Below are positions 1-8,246 of a stretch of DNA of 64,000 nucleotides, piece by piece. The position numbers were made by a program, and so were the translations under genes. The notes beneath the pieces are model-generated. The model was not told the origin of the DNA and searched no databases. It was given only the letters and a program-made list of their open reading frames with translations. Source of the stretch: Desulfovibrionaceae bacterium (GTDB lineage: Bacteria > Desulfobacterota > Desulfovibrionia > Desulfovibrionales > Desulfovibrionaceae); contig JAVHLG010000011.1 of NCBI GenBank assembly GCA_031082225.1, positions 1 through 64,000 on the forward strand, in the 5' to 3' direction. Positions within the stretch are counted from its first letter, which is position 1, and each line of letters opens with the position of its first letter.

Positions 1-10
1 CCCCTTTGGC

Positions 11-65
11 CGCCGGAGGCTTTCCCCCCAACACCTTATCGCATCGCCGGAGGCCTCCCCCCAAC
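11..65. repeat. short direct repeat at window edge
   Basis: Two copies of a G/C-rich word beginning CGCCGGAGGC and ending in a C-run plus AAC lie at 11-32 and 45-65, just downstream of the stress-protein gene. They differ by one or two bases in the middle. No function is evident. Confidence 0.4.
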
Positions 66-77
66 CCAATCCTCCGC

Positions 78-497
78 CTAGCGCACCACCACGATGGTGC
101 ACGGCGCGATCTGCACCAGCCGCCCGGACACGCTGCCCAAAAGCATGTTGTCCAGGGCGTTTTTGCCCCTGCTGCCCACGATGATCTCATCGACCTTTTC
201 CTGGCGGGCCAGCTTGGCGATGGTCTCGGCCGGGCGTCCGGCCTCGGCCAGGGTGCGCAGCCGGACCCCGGCGGCCTCGGCCTTCTGGGCGGCGTCGGCC
301 AACAGTTTGTTGGGTTCGCGCATGAGTCGCTCCCAGGCGTCGGGAATATCCTCGCGCTTGTAGGCCAGAAAGGTCAGCCCCTCCACCACGTTGACGCACA
401 AGACCTCCGCGCCGTGGCGCGTGGCCTCGAAGATGGCCCGGTCCAGGGCCTTGTCCGACAGTTCCGATCCGTCCACGGCCACAATGATCTTTTTCAT
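78..497 (-). CDS. universal stress protein (UspA family)
   Basis: A 139-residue single-domain Usp protein, the usual family length, probably cytoplasmic. It opens with MKKIIVAVDGSE, the typical first strand and loop of the Usp fold, and near the C-terminus carries IIVGSRGKNALDNMLLGSVS, which matches the ATP-binding G-x2-G-x9-G-S/T signature, so it is probably an ATP-binding type. The ATG at 497 follows a clear GGAGGA ribosome-binding site; an in-frame upstream extension is G/C-rich nonsense. It lies 71 bp downstream of tunR on the same strand and could be cotranscribed with it. Usp proteins are stress-survival factors; the specific role here is not visible. Confidence 0.92.
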   Translation of the reverse strand: MKKIIVAVDGSELSDKALDRAIFEATRHGAEVLCVNVVEGLTFLAYKREDIPDAWERLMREPNKLLADAAQKAEAAGVRLRTLAEAGRPAETIAKLARQEKVDEIIVGSRGKNALDNMLLGSVSGRLVQIAPCTIVVVR

Positions 498-568
498 GCC
501 GCTTCCTCCGTTCCGGCTTGGATGGATATGCTTTGGGGCCGTCGCCCCCGGTCGTTCCCTGTCTCGTC

Positions 569-1669
569 TCAGTCGGCCCGCAGCACCACGGCGAAGGCGC
601 TGCACGCGGCCACCGCCGTCTCCCCGGGCGAAAGTCCCAGGGCGCGCACGCCTTCGGCCGTGACCGACGAGCACAGGCGCGTGCCGTCCTCAAGGCGCAC
701 CAGCACCTCGCCCGTGATTTCTCCGGCCGTCACCGCCTCCACCTGACCGCAAAAAACGTTCTCGGCGCTGGTCGCGGGCGGCACGGCCCCGGCCGTGACC
801 ACCACGAAGGGGGCCTTGATCTCCGCCGTGAGAAAGGTTCCCTGGCGGATGTTCAGGCTGGACAGGCTGGCGTTGGTGATCACCGAGGTCAGTGTGTGCC
901 CGCCCAGGGTGGCCACCTCCACCACGGATTGCACATCGCCCTGGCGCACCCGGACCACCTTGCCGTAAAACGCGTTTCGGGCGCTGGTCTTGCGTTTGGC
1001 CTCGGCGGCCAGCACCCGGCGTTCGATGCGCCGCCGGTCCTTTTCGGTAAAGTCCAGGTACGAGGCGGTCAGAACCGGGGTGGAATGCCCCAGGATTTTT
1101 TGCACCACCAGAAGCGGCGCGCCCTGGCGCATGAGTTCGATGGCCCGGGAGCGGCGCAGGGCGCTGGGGTTGGCCATGTCCGTGGGCAGGCCGCAGGCCC
1201 TGGCCCGCTCGTAAAACTGACGGCGCACGAACCCCTGGTCCAGGTGCAGCAGGCGGCCGCGCCAGGGGGCCAGGGCCGGGTCGTCCAGGGCGGCGGCCAG
1301 TTCCCGGGCCAGGGCCTCGGACAGGCGCACCTCGCGCCGGGCGTCGGCGTGCGTGGCCGCAAAGACCATGACCCCGCGCCCCGGGTCGATGTCGCGGCGG
1401 TCGTCCACGGCCAGCACCTCGCCGAGTCTGGCCCCGGTGTGGCGGATGACCAGATAGACCAGGCGCACCCTGCGCCGCGAGGCCACCGAATCCGCCCGGC
1501 GGGCGGCCTCGGCCCATTGGGTGAACGCCCCGGTCAGCCGCTCCAGGTCCACGGTGTCCAGATGCTTGACGCCATCCGGCACAAAAAAACTCCCCCCCGG
1601 GCGGGCGGCTTCCGGGCCATGGTCGTGGCCCGGGGGCGGCTCGGCCGCCAGGGAGGATGGTCTGTCCAT
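569..1669 (-). CDS. tunR: TunR-type tungstate/molybdate-responsive regulator (recombinase-like DNA-binding domain plus two Mop/TOBE domains)
   Basis: A 366-residue protein with a tyrosine-recombinase-like N-terminal half and two C-terminal Mop/TOBE oxyanion-binding repeats (about residues 229-295 and 300-364). The recombinase landmarks are partly kept: Arg81 in HTGARLGEV, Arg172, His195 in ILGHS and Tyr204. The His of the HxxR box is Ser169 (SALR). This architecture is that of TunR, a family described in sulfate-reducing Deltaproteobacteria, in which a XerC/D-like domain became a transcription factor that activates modABC or represses TSUP transporter genes. A TSUP gene lies divergently 137 bp away, which fits the repressor group. 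The ATG at 1669 has a modest AGGTG site; upstream in-frame starts would run into the shared promoter region. Confidence 0.85.
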   Translation of the reverse strand: MDRPSSLAAEPPPGHDHGPEAARPGGSFFVPDGVKHLDTVDLERLTGAFTQWAEAARRADSVASRRRVRLVYLVIRHTGARLGEVLAVDDRRDIDPGRGVMVFAATHADARREVRLSEALARELAAALDDPALAPWRGRLLHLDQGFVRRQFYERARACGLPTDMANPSALRRSRAIELMRQGAPLLVVQKILGHSTPVLTASYLDFTEKDRRRIERRVLAAEAKRKTSARNAFYGKVVRVRQGDVQSVVEVATLGGHTLTSVITNASLSSLNIRQGTFLTAEIKAPFVVVTAGAVPPATSAENVFCGQVEAVTAGEITGEVLVRLEDGTRLCSSVTAEGVRALGLSPGETAVAACSAFAVVLRAD

Positions 1670-1734
1670 GGACACACCTGTATGCCGCAACCTCCCGAAA
1701 TGCAAGGCGCTTGCCTGACGCGGCCCGGGCAGGC

Positions 1735-1770
1735 TTGACAAGAATCACTAAAAGTATTTTATTCGTGACC
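1735..1770 (+). promoter_or_regulatory. promoter of the TSUP gene with candidate TunR operator
   Basis: TTGACA at 1735-1740 is spaced 17 bp from TTTATT at 1758-1763, a reasonable sigma-70 pair for the transporter gene. Overlapping it is an imperfect inverted repeat, TCAC-t-AAAA-gta-TTTT-attc-GTGA (1745-1768). The known TunR motif is about 30 bp long. Assigning this repeat to TunR is an inference from position and symmetry only. Confidence 0.45.
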
Positions 1771-1806
1771 AAAAGCGACGGGAAACGTTCCGTCCGGGAG
1801 GCGCCC

Positions 1807-2766
1807 ATGTATTTCGCAACCGCCGGTATCGAAGTATCCCCCCTGGTTCCGCCGCTGGTGGCCATGGCCATTTCCTTTTTCACCTCCATGGCCGGGGTGT
1901 CCGGGGCCTTTCTGCTTCTTCCCTTCCAGATGTCCTTTCTGGGATTCACCAACCCGTCGGTCAGCTCCACCAACCAGTTGTTCAACATCGTGGCCATCCC
2001 CAGCGGCGTCTACCGCTACCTCCGGGAGGGGCGCATGGTCTGGCCCCTGACCTGGGCGGTGATCATCGGCACCCTGCCCGGGGTGTTTCTGGGGGCCTGG
2101 CTGCGGGTGGCGTATCTGCCCGACCCGCGCCAGTTCAAGCTTTTTGCGGCCCTGGTCCTGGGCTACATCGGCCTGCGCATGGTCCGCGACCTGTTGCGGC
2201 GCGGTCCGGCCGGGACGTCCAAGGCCGAGGCCGAGAAGCGGTTCCAGGCCCTGGTGCGCGAATACCGGCAAAGGAACGCGCAACAGCAGGCGTCCGGGGG
2301 CGCGACGCTTCCGGCCGTGCGGGTTCTGCGCTTCGACGCCTCGCGCATCGCCTATGAATTTTATGGCGAGACCTACGACGTCTCCACCCCGGGCATCTTC
2401 ACCATGAGTTTCGTGGTGGGCATCGTGGGCGGGGTGTACGGCATCGGCGGGGGGGCCATTGTGGCGCCGTTTTTCGTGTCCATCTACGGCCTGCCGGTCT
2501 ACACCGTGGCCGGGGCGGCGCTGATGGGCACCTTTGTCACCTCCGTGGCCGGGGTCGCCTTTTATCAGGCCATTGCGCCCTTTTATCCGGGCATGTCCGT
2601 GGCCCCGGACTGGCTTTTGGGGCTGCTGTTCGGCCTGGGCGGCATGGTCGGCATGTATCTTGGGGCGCGCTGCCAGAAGTTCGTCCCGGCCCGGGCCATC
2701 AAGTGGATGCTGGCGGCGGTCATCGCCTACACCGCCGGTTCCTATGTCCTGGCTTTTTTCCGCTAG
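1807..2766 (+). CDS. TSUP (TauE/SafE) family membrane transporter
   Basis: A 319-residue integral membrane protein of the TSUP family (sulfite/sulfonate and other anion exporters). Hydrophobic segments cluster at about residues 8-40, 70-110 and 200-318, with a hydrophilic loop of about 75 residues in the middle. Glycine-rich GGVYGIGGGAIVAPF in the second half is the family's repeated motif. The ATG at 1807 has a GGGAGG site 5 bp upstream; a longer in-frame start would overlap the promoter. The gene is divergent from tunR, and TSUP genes are known TunR targets, so the cargo may be tungstate or molybdate. The substrate is inferred, not shown. Confidence 0.88.
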   Translation: MYFATAGIEVSPLVPPLVAMAISFFTSMAGVSGAFLLLPFQMSFLGFTNPSVSSTNQLFNIVAIPSGVYRYLREGRMVWPLTWAVIIGTLPGVFLGAWLRVAYLPDPRQFKLFAALVLGYIGLRMVRDLLRRGPAGTSKAEAEKRFQALVREYRQRNAQQQASGGATLPAVRVLRFDASRIAYEFYGETYDVSTPGIFTMSFVVGIVGGVYGIGGGAIVAPFFVSIYGLPVYTVAGAALMGTFVTSVAGVAFYQAIAPFYPGMSVAPDWLLGLLFGLGGMVGMYLGARCQKFVPARAIKWMLAAVIAYTAGSYVLAFFR

Positions 2767-3045
2767 TGCGGATCGTACTGGCGCCGACTGCTGTTTTGAA
2801 ATAGACACGTCGCGACGCCGGGATTCCGGATTTACGCCCTGCCCGCGCCGGTCTTTCGGAGGCCGAGCGCCGCAGGGGTCCCGTCGCCCGTGGCCGCCCG
2901 GCCCGGTCCGTGTGCATGTTTTTTCACCAGCCTGGTAAAGAACCGCCCAGGCGCTGCCGAAAAGACAAGCAGGAGAAAAATGGCGCGGCAGGGGGAAATG
3001 CAGGCCCGACCCCCCCGACCCGCCGTCTCCGCCCGGGAGGACGCC

Positions 3046-3450
3046 ATGGGACGGGTCATCACTCACAATTTTCATCATCGGGGAAAAAAGGTTCGCATCT
3101 GCCCGACTCATGCGGGGCCTGGGGAGCCGCTGTTTTCCGATGCCGAGATATGGTCCAAGGATTATGCCAAGGCCGAGGGGGTGCTGTTCGGCATCTGCGC
3201 CCTGGCCGCCATCCTGTCCAGGCATCTGGGGCCGGACGGGCCGTGGCCGTCCCTGCTTCTGGGTCTGCTTGAGGCCACCCACCGACGCCCGACGCCGGAC
3301 GACGCAGGCCTGTCCCGGGCCTCCCGCGATCTGAAGGATTACTTCGTAAGCGAGAGCAACCCGCGTAATGCCCAGGACTTCTCGGCGGCCCTGCTGATAA
3401 CCGACCTCATCGAATATACGCCGCGCTACCGGGCGACCTCGGGCCGCTGA
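3046..3450 (+). CDS. hypothetical protein
   Basis: A 134-residue soluble protein not recognised as any known family. The ATG at 3046 follows GGGAGG with 5-bp spacing, which supports this start over upstream in-frame ATGs in proline-rich sequence. It starts MGRVITHNFHHRGKK, has a hydrophobic central helix (GVLFGICALAAILSRHLG) and an acidic C-terminal half. It has no signal peptide or metal motif. It ends just before a hairpin and converges on the glycosyltransferase gene. Confidence 0.65.
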   Translation: MGRVITHNFHHRGKKVRICPTHAGPGEPLFSDAEIWSKDYAKAEGVLFGICALAAILSRHLGPDGPWPSLLLGLLEATHRRPTPDDAGLSRASRDLKDYFVSESNPRNAQDFSAALLITDLIEYTPRYRATSGR

Positions 3451-3453
3451 GCG

Positions 3454-3477
3454 CCGGGACCTGCGCAGTCCCGGTTT
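3454..3477 (+). terminator. hairpin terminator
   Basis: CCGGGAC (3454-3460) and GTCCCGG (3468-3474) form a perfect 7-bp stem with a 7-base loop followed by TTT, directly after the stop codon at 3450 and before the convergent gene end at 3604. Confidence 0.6.
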
Positions 3478-3603
3478 CCGTCTCCAGCCCCGGCCCCGGC
3501 ATGGACGGCACGTCCGGCGGCAATGACCGTGCGTCCAGGCATGTGCGGCAGGCATCCTTCTCCGACGCGGAAGGGGAACAGCCTGAGCCATGTTCGTTCC
3601 CGA

Positions 3604-4611
3604 TTATTCTCCCAATTCCTCCCACACCCGCCTCGCGGCCTCGGCCTGGGCCTCAAGGCCGTAGGCCCGGGCGCAGTCGGCCGCGTGCCCCAGGATCGCG
3701 TCCAGGGCCGGGCCGCCGTCGAGCACCAGGCGGGCGGCGGCCTCCAGGGCAAGCACGGTCTGGGCCACGTCCGCGTCCGGGGTGACGAAGGCGTTGCCGC
3801 CCCAGGGCACGGGCCGCAGCGGCGGCCAGGACGGGGCAACGGTCGGCGGGACGGGGCGCAGGTAATCGTACCCCCCCAGCCCGGCGTACCCCACCACCAC
3901 GCAGCCGCAGGCCATGGCCTCCAGCGGCGGCAGGGGGCAGCCCTCGGGAAACCCCACGGCCAGGAAGATGTGGCTCTGGCCAAGGGCCGTGGCCACCTGG
4001 GCCTGGGTCATGTCCCGTATTTCCGTGAAGCGGATGGGCAGTCCGGTTTCCGGCTGCCTGGCCTGGACGAGGCGGAGGATCTGGTCGGCCAGGGCCTTGT
4101 TTTTGCGCGGCATGTAGGCCACTCGCACCTCGCCTGCGGGTTTTCCCTGGCCGGGGCGGAAAAGCCCAAGGTCGATGCCCGGCCGCAGGATGGGCGGACG
4201 CCTCCCCGTGGCCAGCTCAATGAACCGGGCCACGGGGTCGGAGACGGCCAGAAATGACACGGGCAGGTTGTTCCAGGAGACATTGGCCGGCAGGCCGTTA
4301 TGCAGGTAGGCCCAGTTCTGGCAGTAGACCAGACAGCGGGCCCCGGCCGCAAGGCCCGGGCTCAGGGCGTTGGGCCAGCCTTCGGGAACCAGCCAGATGT
4401 CCTCCGGCGACAGGCGCAGATCCTCGAAGGGGGCAAGCGCCACCTCCGGGGCCAGTTCGGCCACGCCGTCGGGCACGGTCTCCCGGGGGGACAGGGCCAC
4501 GGGATATCCGGCCCGGTGCAGGTGCGCGGCCAGCCGCAGCAGCACGGCCAGGCCCCCGGCGGGTTTGCGCAGGGGGGGCAGAAAGAGGAAGGTGCGGGGG
4601 GTGGCGGTCAC
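3604..4611 (-). CDS. glycosyltransferase, GT4-like (GT-B fold)
   Basis: A 335-residue protein with a GT-B layout: an N-terminal Rossmann-like domain that opens with a glycine-rich acceptor loop (RKPAGGLAVLLRLAAHL) and a C-terminal donor domain with FPEGCPLPPLEAMACGCVVV. The two glutamates of that stretch match the E-x7-E nucleotide-sugar-binding motif of family 4 transferases. It would transfer a sugar from a nucleotide donor; donor and acceptor are unknown. It is shorter than most GT4 enzymes (about 370 residues). The start is GTG at 4611 behind a GGAG site. It stands alone, convergent with the upstream hypothetical gene and divergent from the phosphofructokinase gene. Confidence 0.82.
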   Translation of the reverse strand: MTATPRTFLFLPPLRKPAGGLAVLLRLAAHLHRAGYPVALSPRETVPDGVAELAPEVALAPFEDLRLSPEDIWLVPEGWPNALSPGLAAGARCLVYCQNWAYLHNGLPANVSWNNLPVSFLAVSDPVARFIELATGRRPPILRPGIDLGLFRPGQGKPAGEVRVAYMPRKNKALADQILRLVQARQPETGLPIRFTEIRDMTQAQVATALGQSHIFLAVGFPEGCPLPPLEAMACGCVVVGYAGLGGYDYLRPVPPTVAPSWPPLRPVPWGGNAFVTPDADVAQTVLALEAAARLVLDGGPALDAILGHAADCARAYGLEAQAEAARRVWEELGE

Positions 4612-4744
4612 TGGGGCTCCAGGAATGTTACGCCCTGTCGGGCGGCTTGTCAGAACCGGTCCAAGCCGGTAGGTTTGGGATCCAAGCGCCGAAACGGCGG
4701 ACGTTACGACGCGTCGGCCGCAACCAGCAGCCCCGGGAGGTCAC

Positions 4745-6100
4745 GTGGTCAATGTCAACGCGGCGGCGGACCAGGATATCCGCATCGGTCCCGAGGACAC
4801 CCGCATCGCGCGCCTCGGGGAGTCCCGGGTGGCGTGCCCCAAGACCTGCGGCCGGTTCGTGCCCGACGAGCCGTCGGTCTTGGCCTCTATCACCAAACGG
4901 CAGCTCGGGGAATACGGCGGCGAGCCGGTCTTTTTCGAGGAGGCCGGACCCCGGGAGCGCATCTTCTTCGATCCGGCCAAGACCAAGTGCGCCATCGTCA
5001 CCGTGGGCGGCATCTGCCCGGGCATCAACGACGTCATCCGGGCCGTGGTCATGGAGGCCCACCACAACTACGGCGTGGCCGCGACCCTGGGCATCCGCTA
5101 CGGCCTGCGCGGGTTCATCCCGGCCTGCCGCCACGACGTGCTGGAGCTGACCCCGGACAACGTGGCCGACATCCACGAGTTCGGCGGCACCCTGCTCGGC
5201 TCCTCGCGCGGCCCCCAGCCCGTGGACGAGATCGTGGACGCCCTGGAGCGCATGAACATCAACTTCCTGGTGCTCCTGGGCGGGGTGGGCGGCATGCGCG
5301 CGGCCACGAGCATCGTGGACGAGATTACGGCCCGGGGCCTCCCCATCGGAGTGGTGGGCATCCCCAAGACCATCGACAACGACATGCGCTTCGTGGCCCG
5401 CACCTTCGGCTTCGTCACCGCCGTGGAAAAGGCCACCGAATCCATCGCCTGCGCCCATACCGAGGCCGTGGGCGCGCCCTACGGCATCGGACTTTTGAAG
5501 CTCATGGGCCGCAGTTCCGGTTTCATTGCGGCCACGGCGGCCATGGGCCTCAAGCACGTCAATTTCGTGCTCATCCCCGAAGAGCGTTTCGCCCTGCACG
5601 GCCCGGGCGGGTTCCTTTCGGCCCTGGGGGACCGGCTGGTCAAGCGCGGACATGCCGTGGTGGTGACCGCCGAGGGCGCGGGGCAGCATCTGCTGCCGCC
5701 GACCGGCGAGGTCGACGCCTCGGGAAATCCGGTCCTGGGCGACATCTGCGGCCTGCTGGCGCGCGAGATCAAGGCCTATTGCCAGGGCCGGGGCCTGCCC
5801 ATCACCCTCAAATACATCGATCCCAGCTACATCATCCGTTCCGTCCCGGCCAACGTGGCCGATGCGGTGTATTGCGGCTTTTTGGGCCAGCACGCCGTGC
5901 ATGCGGGCATGGCCGGCAAGACCGGCATGCTGGTGAGCTCCATGCACGACCGCTACGTGCACGTGCCCCTGGCCCTGGTCAGCGCCGACCGCCGCCGCAT
6001 CGACACGGATTCCGAATTCTGGCAGGCCGCGCTCGATTCCACGGGCCAGCCCCGGCTGGCCCTGGCCGACGCCCCGGCCGCAGACGACAGCAAGGAGTGA
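4745..6100 (+). CDS. 6-phosphofructokinase-like protein, plant/clostridial-type group
   Basis: A 451-residue phosphofructokinase of the longer plant-type group, which phosphorylates fructose 6-phosphate in glycolysis. Visible family motifs are GGICPGINDVIR (88-99), GIPKTIDND (205-213, with the catalytic Asp pair), MGRSSGFIA (about 256-264) and KYIDPSYIIRSVPAN near the C-terminus. The nucleotide/magnesium motif, normally GGDG, reads GGVGG here (179-183, Val181), so a normally conserved Asp is missing. The start is GTG at 4745 behind GGGAGG. cobT begins 2 bp after its stop, so the two are likely cotranscribed although functionally unrelated. Whether it is fully active, or uses ATP or pyrophosphate, cannot be told. 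Confidence 0.88.
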   Translation: MVNVNAAADQDIRIGPEDTRIARLGESRVACPKTCGRFVPDEPSVLASITKRQLGEYGGEPVFFEEAGPRERIFFDPAKTKCAIVTVGGICPGINDVIRAVVMEAHHNYGVAATLGIRYGLRGFIPACRHDVLELTPDNVADIHEFGGTLLGSSRGPQPVDEIVDALERMNINFLVLLGGVGGMRAATSIVDEITARGLPIGVVGIPKTIDNDMRFVARTFGFVTAVEKATESIACAHTEAVGAPYGIGLLKLMGRSSGFIAATAAMGLKHVNFVLIPEERFALHGPGGFLSALGDRLVKRGHAVVVTAEGAGQHLLPPTGEVDASGNPVLGDICGLLAREIKAYCQGRGLPITLKYIDPSYIIRSVPANVADAVYCGFLGQHAVHAGMAGKTGMLVSSMHDRYVHVPLALVSADRRRIDTDSEFWQAALDSTGQPRLALADAPAADDSKE

Positions 6101-6102
6101 TC

Positions 6103-7173
6103 ATGCCCGATACCTTAAGCCGAACCCTGGCCGCCATCACGCCGGTGGACGAAACCCTGCGCAAAAAGGCCCTGGCCCATCTGGACAACCTGACCAAGCC
6201 CCGGGGCAGCCTGGGACGCCTGGAGGAGACGGCGGCCCGGCTTTTCTGCATCGCCGGAGGCCAGGCCCCGGGCGTGGACCCGGCCCGCATCTTCACCTGC
6301 GCCGGGGACCACGGGGTGACGGCCGAGGGGGTCAGCCCCTTTCCCCAGGAGGTGACCCGGCAGATGGTGGCCAATTTCCTGGCCGGCGGGGCCGGGGTCA
6401 ACGCCCTGGCCCGCACGGCCGGGGTGGGGCTCACGGTGGTGGACGCCGGTTGTGCAGGCGGCGAATTCGACCCGCACCCGTCCCTGGTGTCGGCCAAGGT
6501 CATGCCTGGCACGGCCAATCTGGCCGAGGGACCGGCCATGAGCGCGGACCAGTGCCAGCAGGCCGTGGAGACGGGCATCCGCCTGGCCGACGCGGCGGCG
6601 GCCAAGGGGGTGCGCTGTCTGGGGATGGGGGAGATGGGCATCGGCAACACCACGCCGTCCACGGCCCTTTATTGCGCCTACCTGGGGTTTACGCCGCTTG
6701 AGATCGCCGGTCCCGGGGCGGGCCTGCCTCCGGCCGGGGTGCGCCAAAAGGCCGAGGTGGTGCGCAAGGCCCTGTGGGCCAACGACGCCGCCGTGTCCGG
6801 CGGCGATCCGCTGGAGATCCTGGCCGCCCTGGGGGGGTGCGAGATCGCGGCCCTGGCCGGGCTGGTGCTGGGCGCGGCGGCCAACCGGCTGCCCGTGGTG
6901 GTGGACGGGTTCATCTCCACGGCGGCCTATGTGGCGGCCTGGAAGATGCACCAGGACGTGGCGGACTATGCCTTTTTCAGCCACGCCTCGGCCGAGCACG
7001 GGCACCTGATGGTCATGGAGACGCTGGGGGCGCGGCCGCTTTTGCACCTGGACATGCGGCTCGGGGAGGGCACGGGCGCGGCCATGGCCATATTCGTCCT
7101 GCGCTGCGCCGCAGCGATATTTAACGACATGGCGACGTTCGCAAAGGCCGGGGTCAGCGGCCAGGCCGGGTAG
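6103..7173 (+). CDS. cobT: nicotinate-nucleotide--dimethylbenzimidazole phosphoribosyltransferase
   Basis: A 356-residue CobT, the normal length. It makes alpha-ribazole phosphate from a lower-ligand base and nicotinate mononucleotide during assembly of the cobalamin nucleotide loop. Family motifs run throughout: LTKPRGSLGRLEE near residue 30, CAGDHGVTAEGVSPFPQEVT, GMGEMGIGNTT and LGEGTGAAMA, whose Glu (about residue 322) corresponds to the catalytic base. The ATG at 6103 follows AAGGAG that overlaps the end of the upstream gene. It is far from the other cobalamin genes in this window (cobM and cbiET at 61.8-64 kb). Confidence 0.96.
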   Translation: MPDTLSRTLAAITPVDETLRKKALAHLDNLTKPRGSLGRLEETAARLFCIAGGQAPGVDPARIFTCAGDHGVTAEGVSPFPQEVTRQMVANFLAGGAGVNALARTAGVGLTVVDAGCAGGEFDPHPSLVSAKVMPGTANLAEGPAMSADQCQQAVETGIRLADAAAAKGVRCLGMGEMGIGNTTPSTALYCAYLGFTPLEIAGPGAGLPPAGVRQKAEVVRKALWANDAAVSGGDPLEILAALGGCEIAALAGLVLGAAANRLPVVVDGFISTAAYVAAWKMHQDVADYAFFSHASAEHGHLMVMETLGARPLLHLDMRLGEGTGAAMAIFVLRCAAAIFNDMATFAKAGVSGQAG

Positions 7174-7191
7174 CCGACGCGGCCGCCCGAA

Positions 7192-7276
7192 GCGGCGGTT
7201 GGGCCTGCGCCGGTCGGCGGCCCACATGGTCGGCGGGGTGGCCCGCTGCGGCGGTTGCGCCTGCGCCGGTCGGCGG
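7192..7276. repeat. 29-bp direct repeat pair
   Basis: Two 29-base copies beginning GCGGCGGTTG and ending GGTCGGCGG (7192-7220 and 7248-7276) differ at a single base. They fill the short gap between the convergent cobT and hypothetical genes. Confidence 0.75.
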
Positions 7277-7288
7277 CTCACCGACCGG
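7266..7288. terminator. hairpin between convergent genes
   Basis: CCGGTCGG (7266-7273) and CCGACCGG (7281-7288) pair perfectly around a 7-base loop that contains the stop codon of the minus-strand gene. It has no T-tract, so rho-independent termination is only possible, not clear. Confidence 0.4.
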
Positions 7289-8246
7289 TATGGAAGAAAT
7301 CGTACCAGGCAGCCAGGACAAGCTGGAGATGGGAGTAGGTGAATTCCGGGCCGGGCGGGCCGTTTCGCCTGAGGTGCTCGTTGACCGCCGCCACAAAGTC
7401 GAGCCTGCGCTGCTGCCCCTCGAACCGCTCGTAGACCTTTTCCACGTATTTCTCGATCCGGGGTGCGATGTCCGTGGTCTTGTAGATGAAGGCGATGCCG
7501 TCCTTGGTGATGGACGTGTCGCCGAGCCGGTTCTCGATGTATTCGATGAGTTTGTTGTTGACGGTCTGGTAGGTGTCCTCGCCGATGATCGACGCCTCCA
7601 AAACGGCAAGAACGGGTTTGCAGTATCGCCGGGGGAAAAATCCCGTGTCCGCCTCGTCCGTGGTGGAAATGCCGTGCTTGATCTCCACGGGAAAGATGAG
7701 GAAGCGGCCCAGGACGTTGCGGATCTCATGGTTCGATTCGTCCAGCATCATGACGATGGCGTTCAGATTCCCGGCGATGAAGGCGTAGAGATCCTCCCGG
7801 GTCTTGGCGTAGACCTTCTCGAAGGCGTTGTTCGCCCTGTTGAGAAAGCCGTGGTAGATGGTCAGTTTGGCGGAAGAGCTGCCCTGGCATCCGATGCAGG
7901 CGTCCAGGATGCGTTTGATGTCGCTGACGCTGGTGGTCAGCGCCTTCTGGAACTGGATGTCCAGACTGGTATTCACCCGGGCGCAGAAGATGGCCTTGCG
8001 GCCCCGGTTGATCCGCTTCAGATCGACAAACAACATATGCGACAGTTTTTTCGCCGTTGTGTTCGTCATGTATTCGGAAAGCTGGAAGTACAGATTAAGC
8101 CTGGTCTCGACGGGAAGGCTCTTGTTCATCCGGGGGGCGCACTTTAAAAACAGCTTGTAATAGATATTGGCGACTTTCCTGGAGGCGTCCGCTATGGCCA
8201 GGGTGAAACCGTCATGGAACGACTTGTGGAACTTGCTGTATTTCAT
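7278..8246 (-). CDS. hypothetical protein of unrecognised family
   Basis: A 322-residue soluble, basic protein that I do not recognise. It begins MKYSKFHKSFHDGFTLA and is predicted to be largely helical, with a Cys pair in DACIGCQG near residue 135 and an aromatic C-terminus (LAAWYDFF). It has no signal peptide, membrane segment or P-loop. The ATG at 8246 lacks a good ribosome-binding site; an in-frame TTG at 8273 is the alternative and is no better supported. Its first third uses more A/T-ending codons than neighbouring genes, which hints at transfer. It is isolated, convergent with cobT. Confidence 0.7.
   Translation of the reverse strand: MKYSKFHKSFHDGFTLAIADASRKVANIYYKLFLKCAPRMNKSLPVETRLNLYFQLSEYMTNTTAKKLSHMLFVDLKRINRGRKAIFCARVNTSLDIQFQKALTTSVSDIKRILDACIGCQGSSSAKLTIYHGFLNRANNAFEKVYAKTREDLYAFIAGNLNAIVMMLDESNHEIRNVLGRFLIFPVEIKHGISTTDEADTGFFPRRYCKPVLAVLEASIIGEDTYQTVNNKLIEYIENRLGDTSITKDGIAFIYKTTDIAPRIEKYVEKVYERFEGQQRRLDFVAAVNEHLRRNGPPGPEFTYSHLQLVLAAWYDFFHTGR

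Noticed and set aside
569..1669. Active phage integrase next to an attachment site
   Set aside because: The HxxR His is replaced and two Mop/TOBE domains follow; no mobile genes or att repeats flank it, so a TunR regulator is the better reading.
1759..3591. Long minus-strand open frame of about 600 codons
   Set aside because: It is the antisense of the TSUP and hypothetical genes, rich in Arg/Gly/His, a typical shadow frame in GC-rich DNA.
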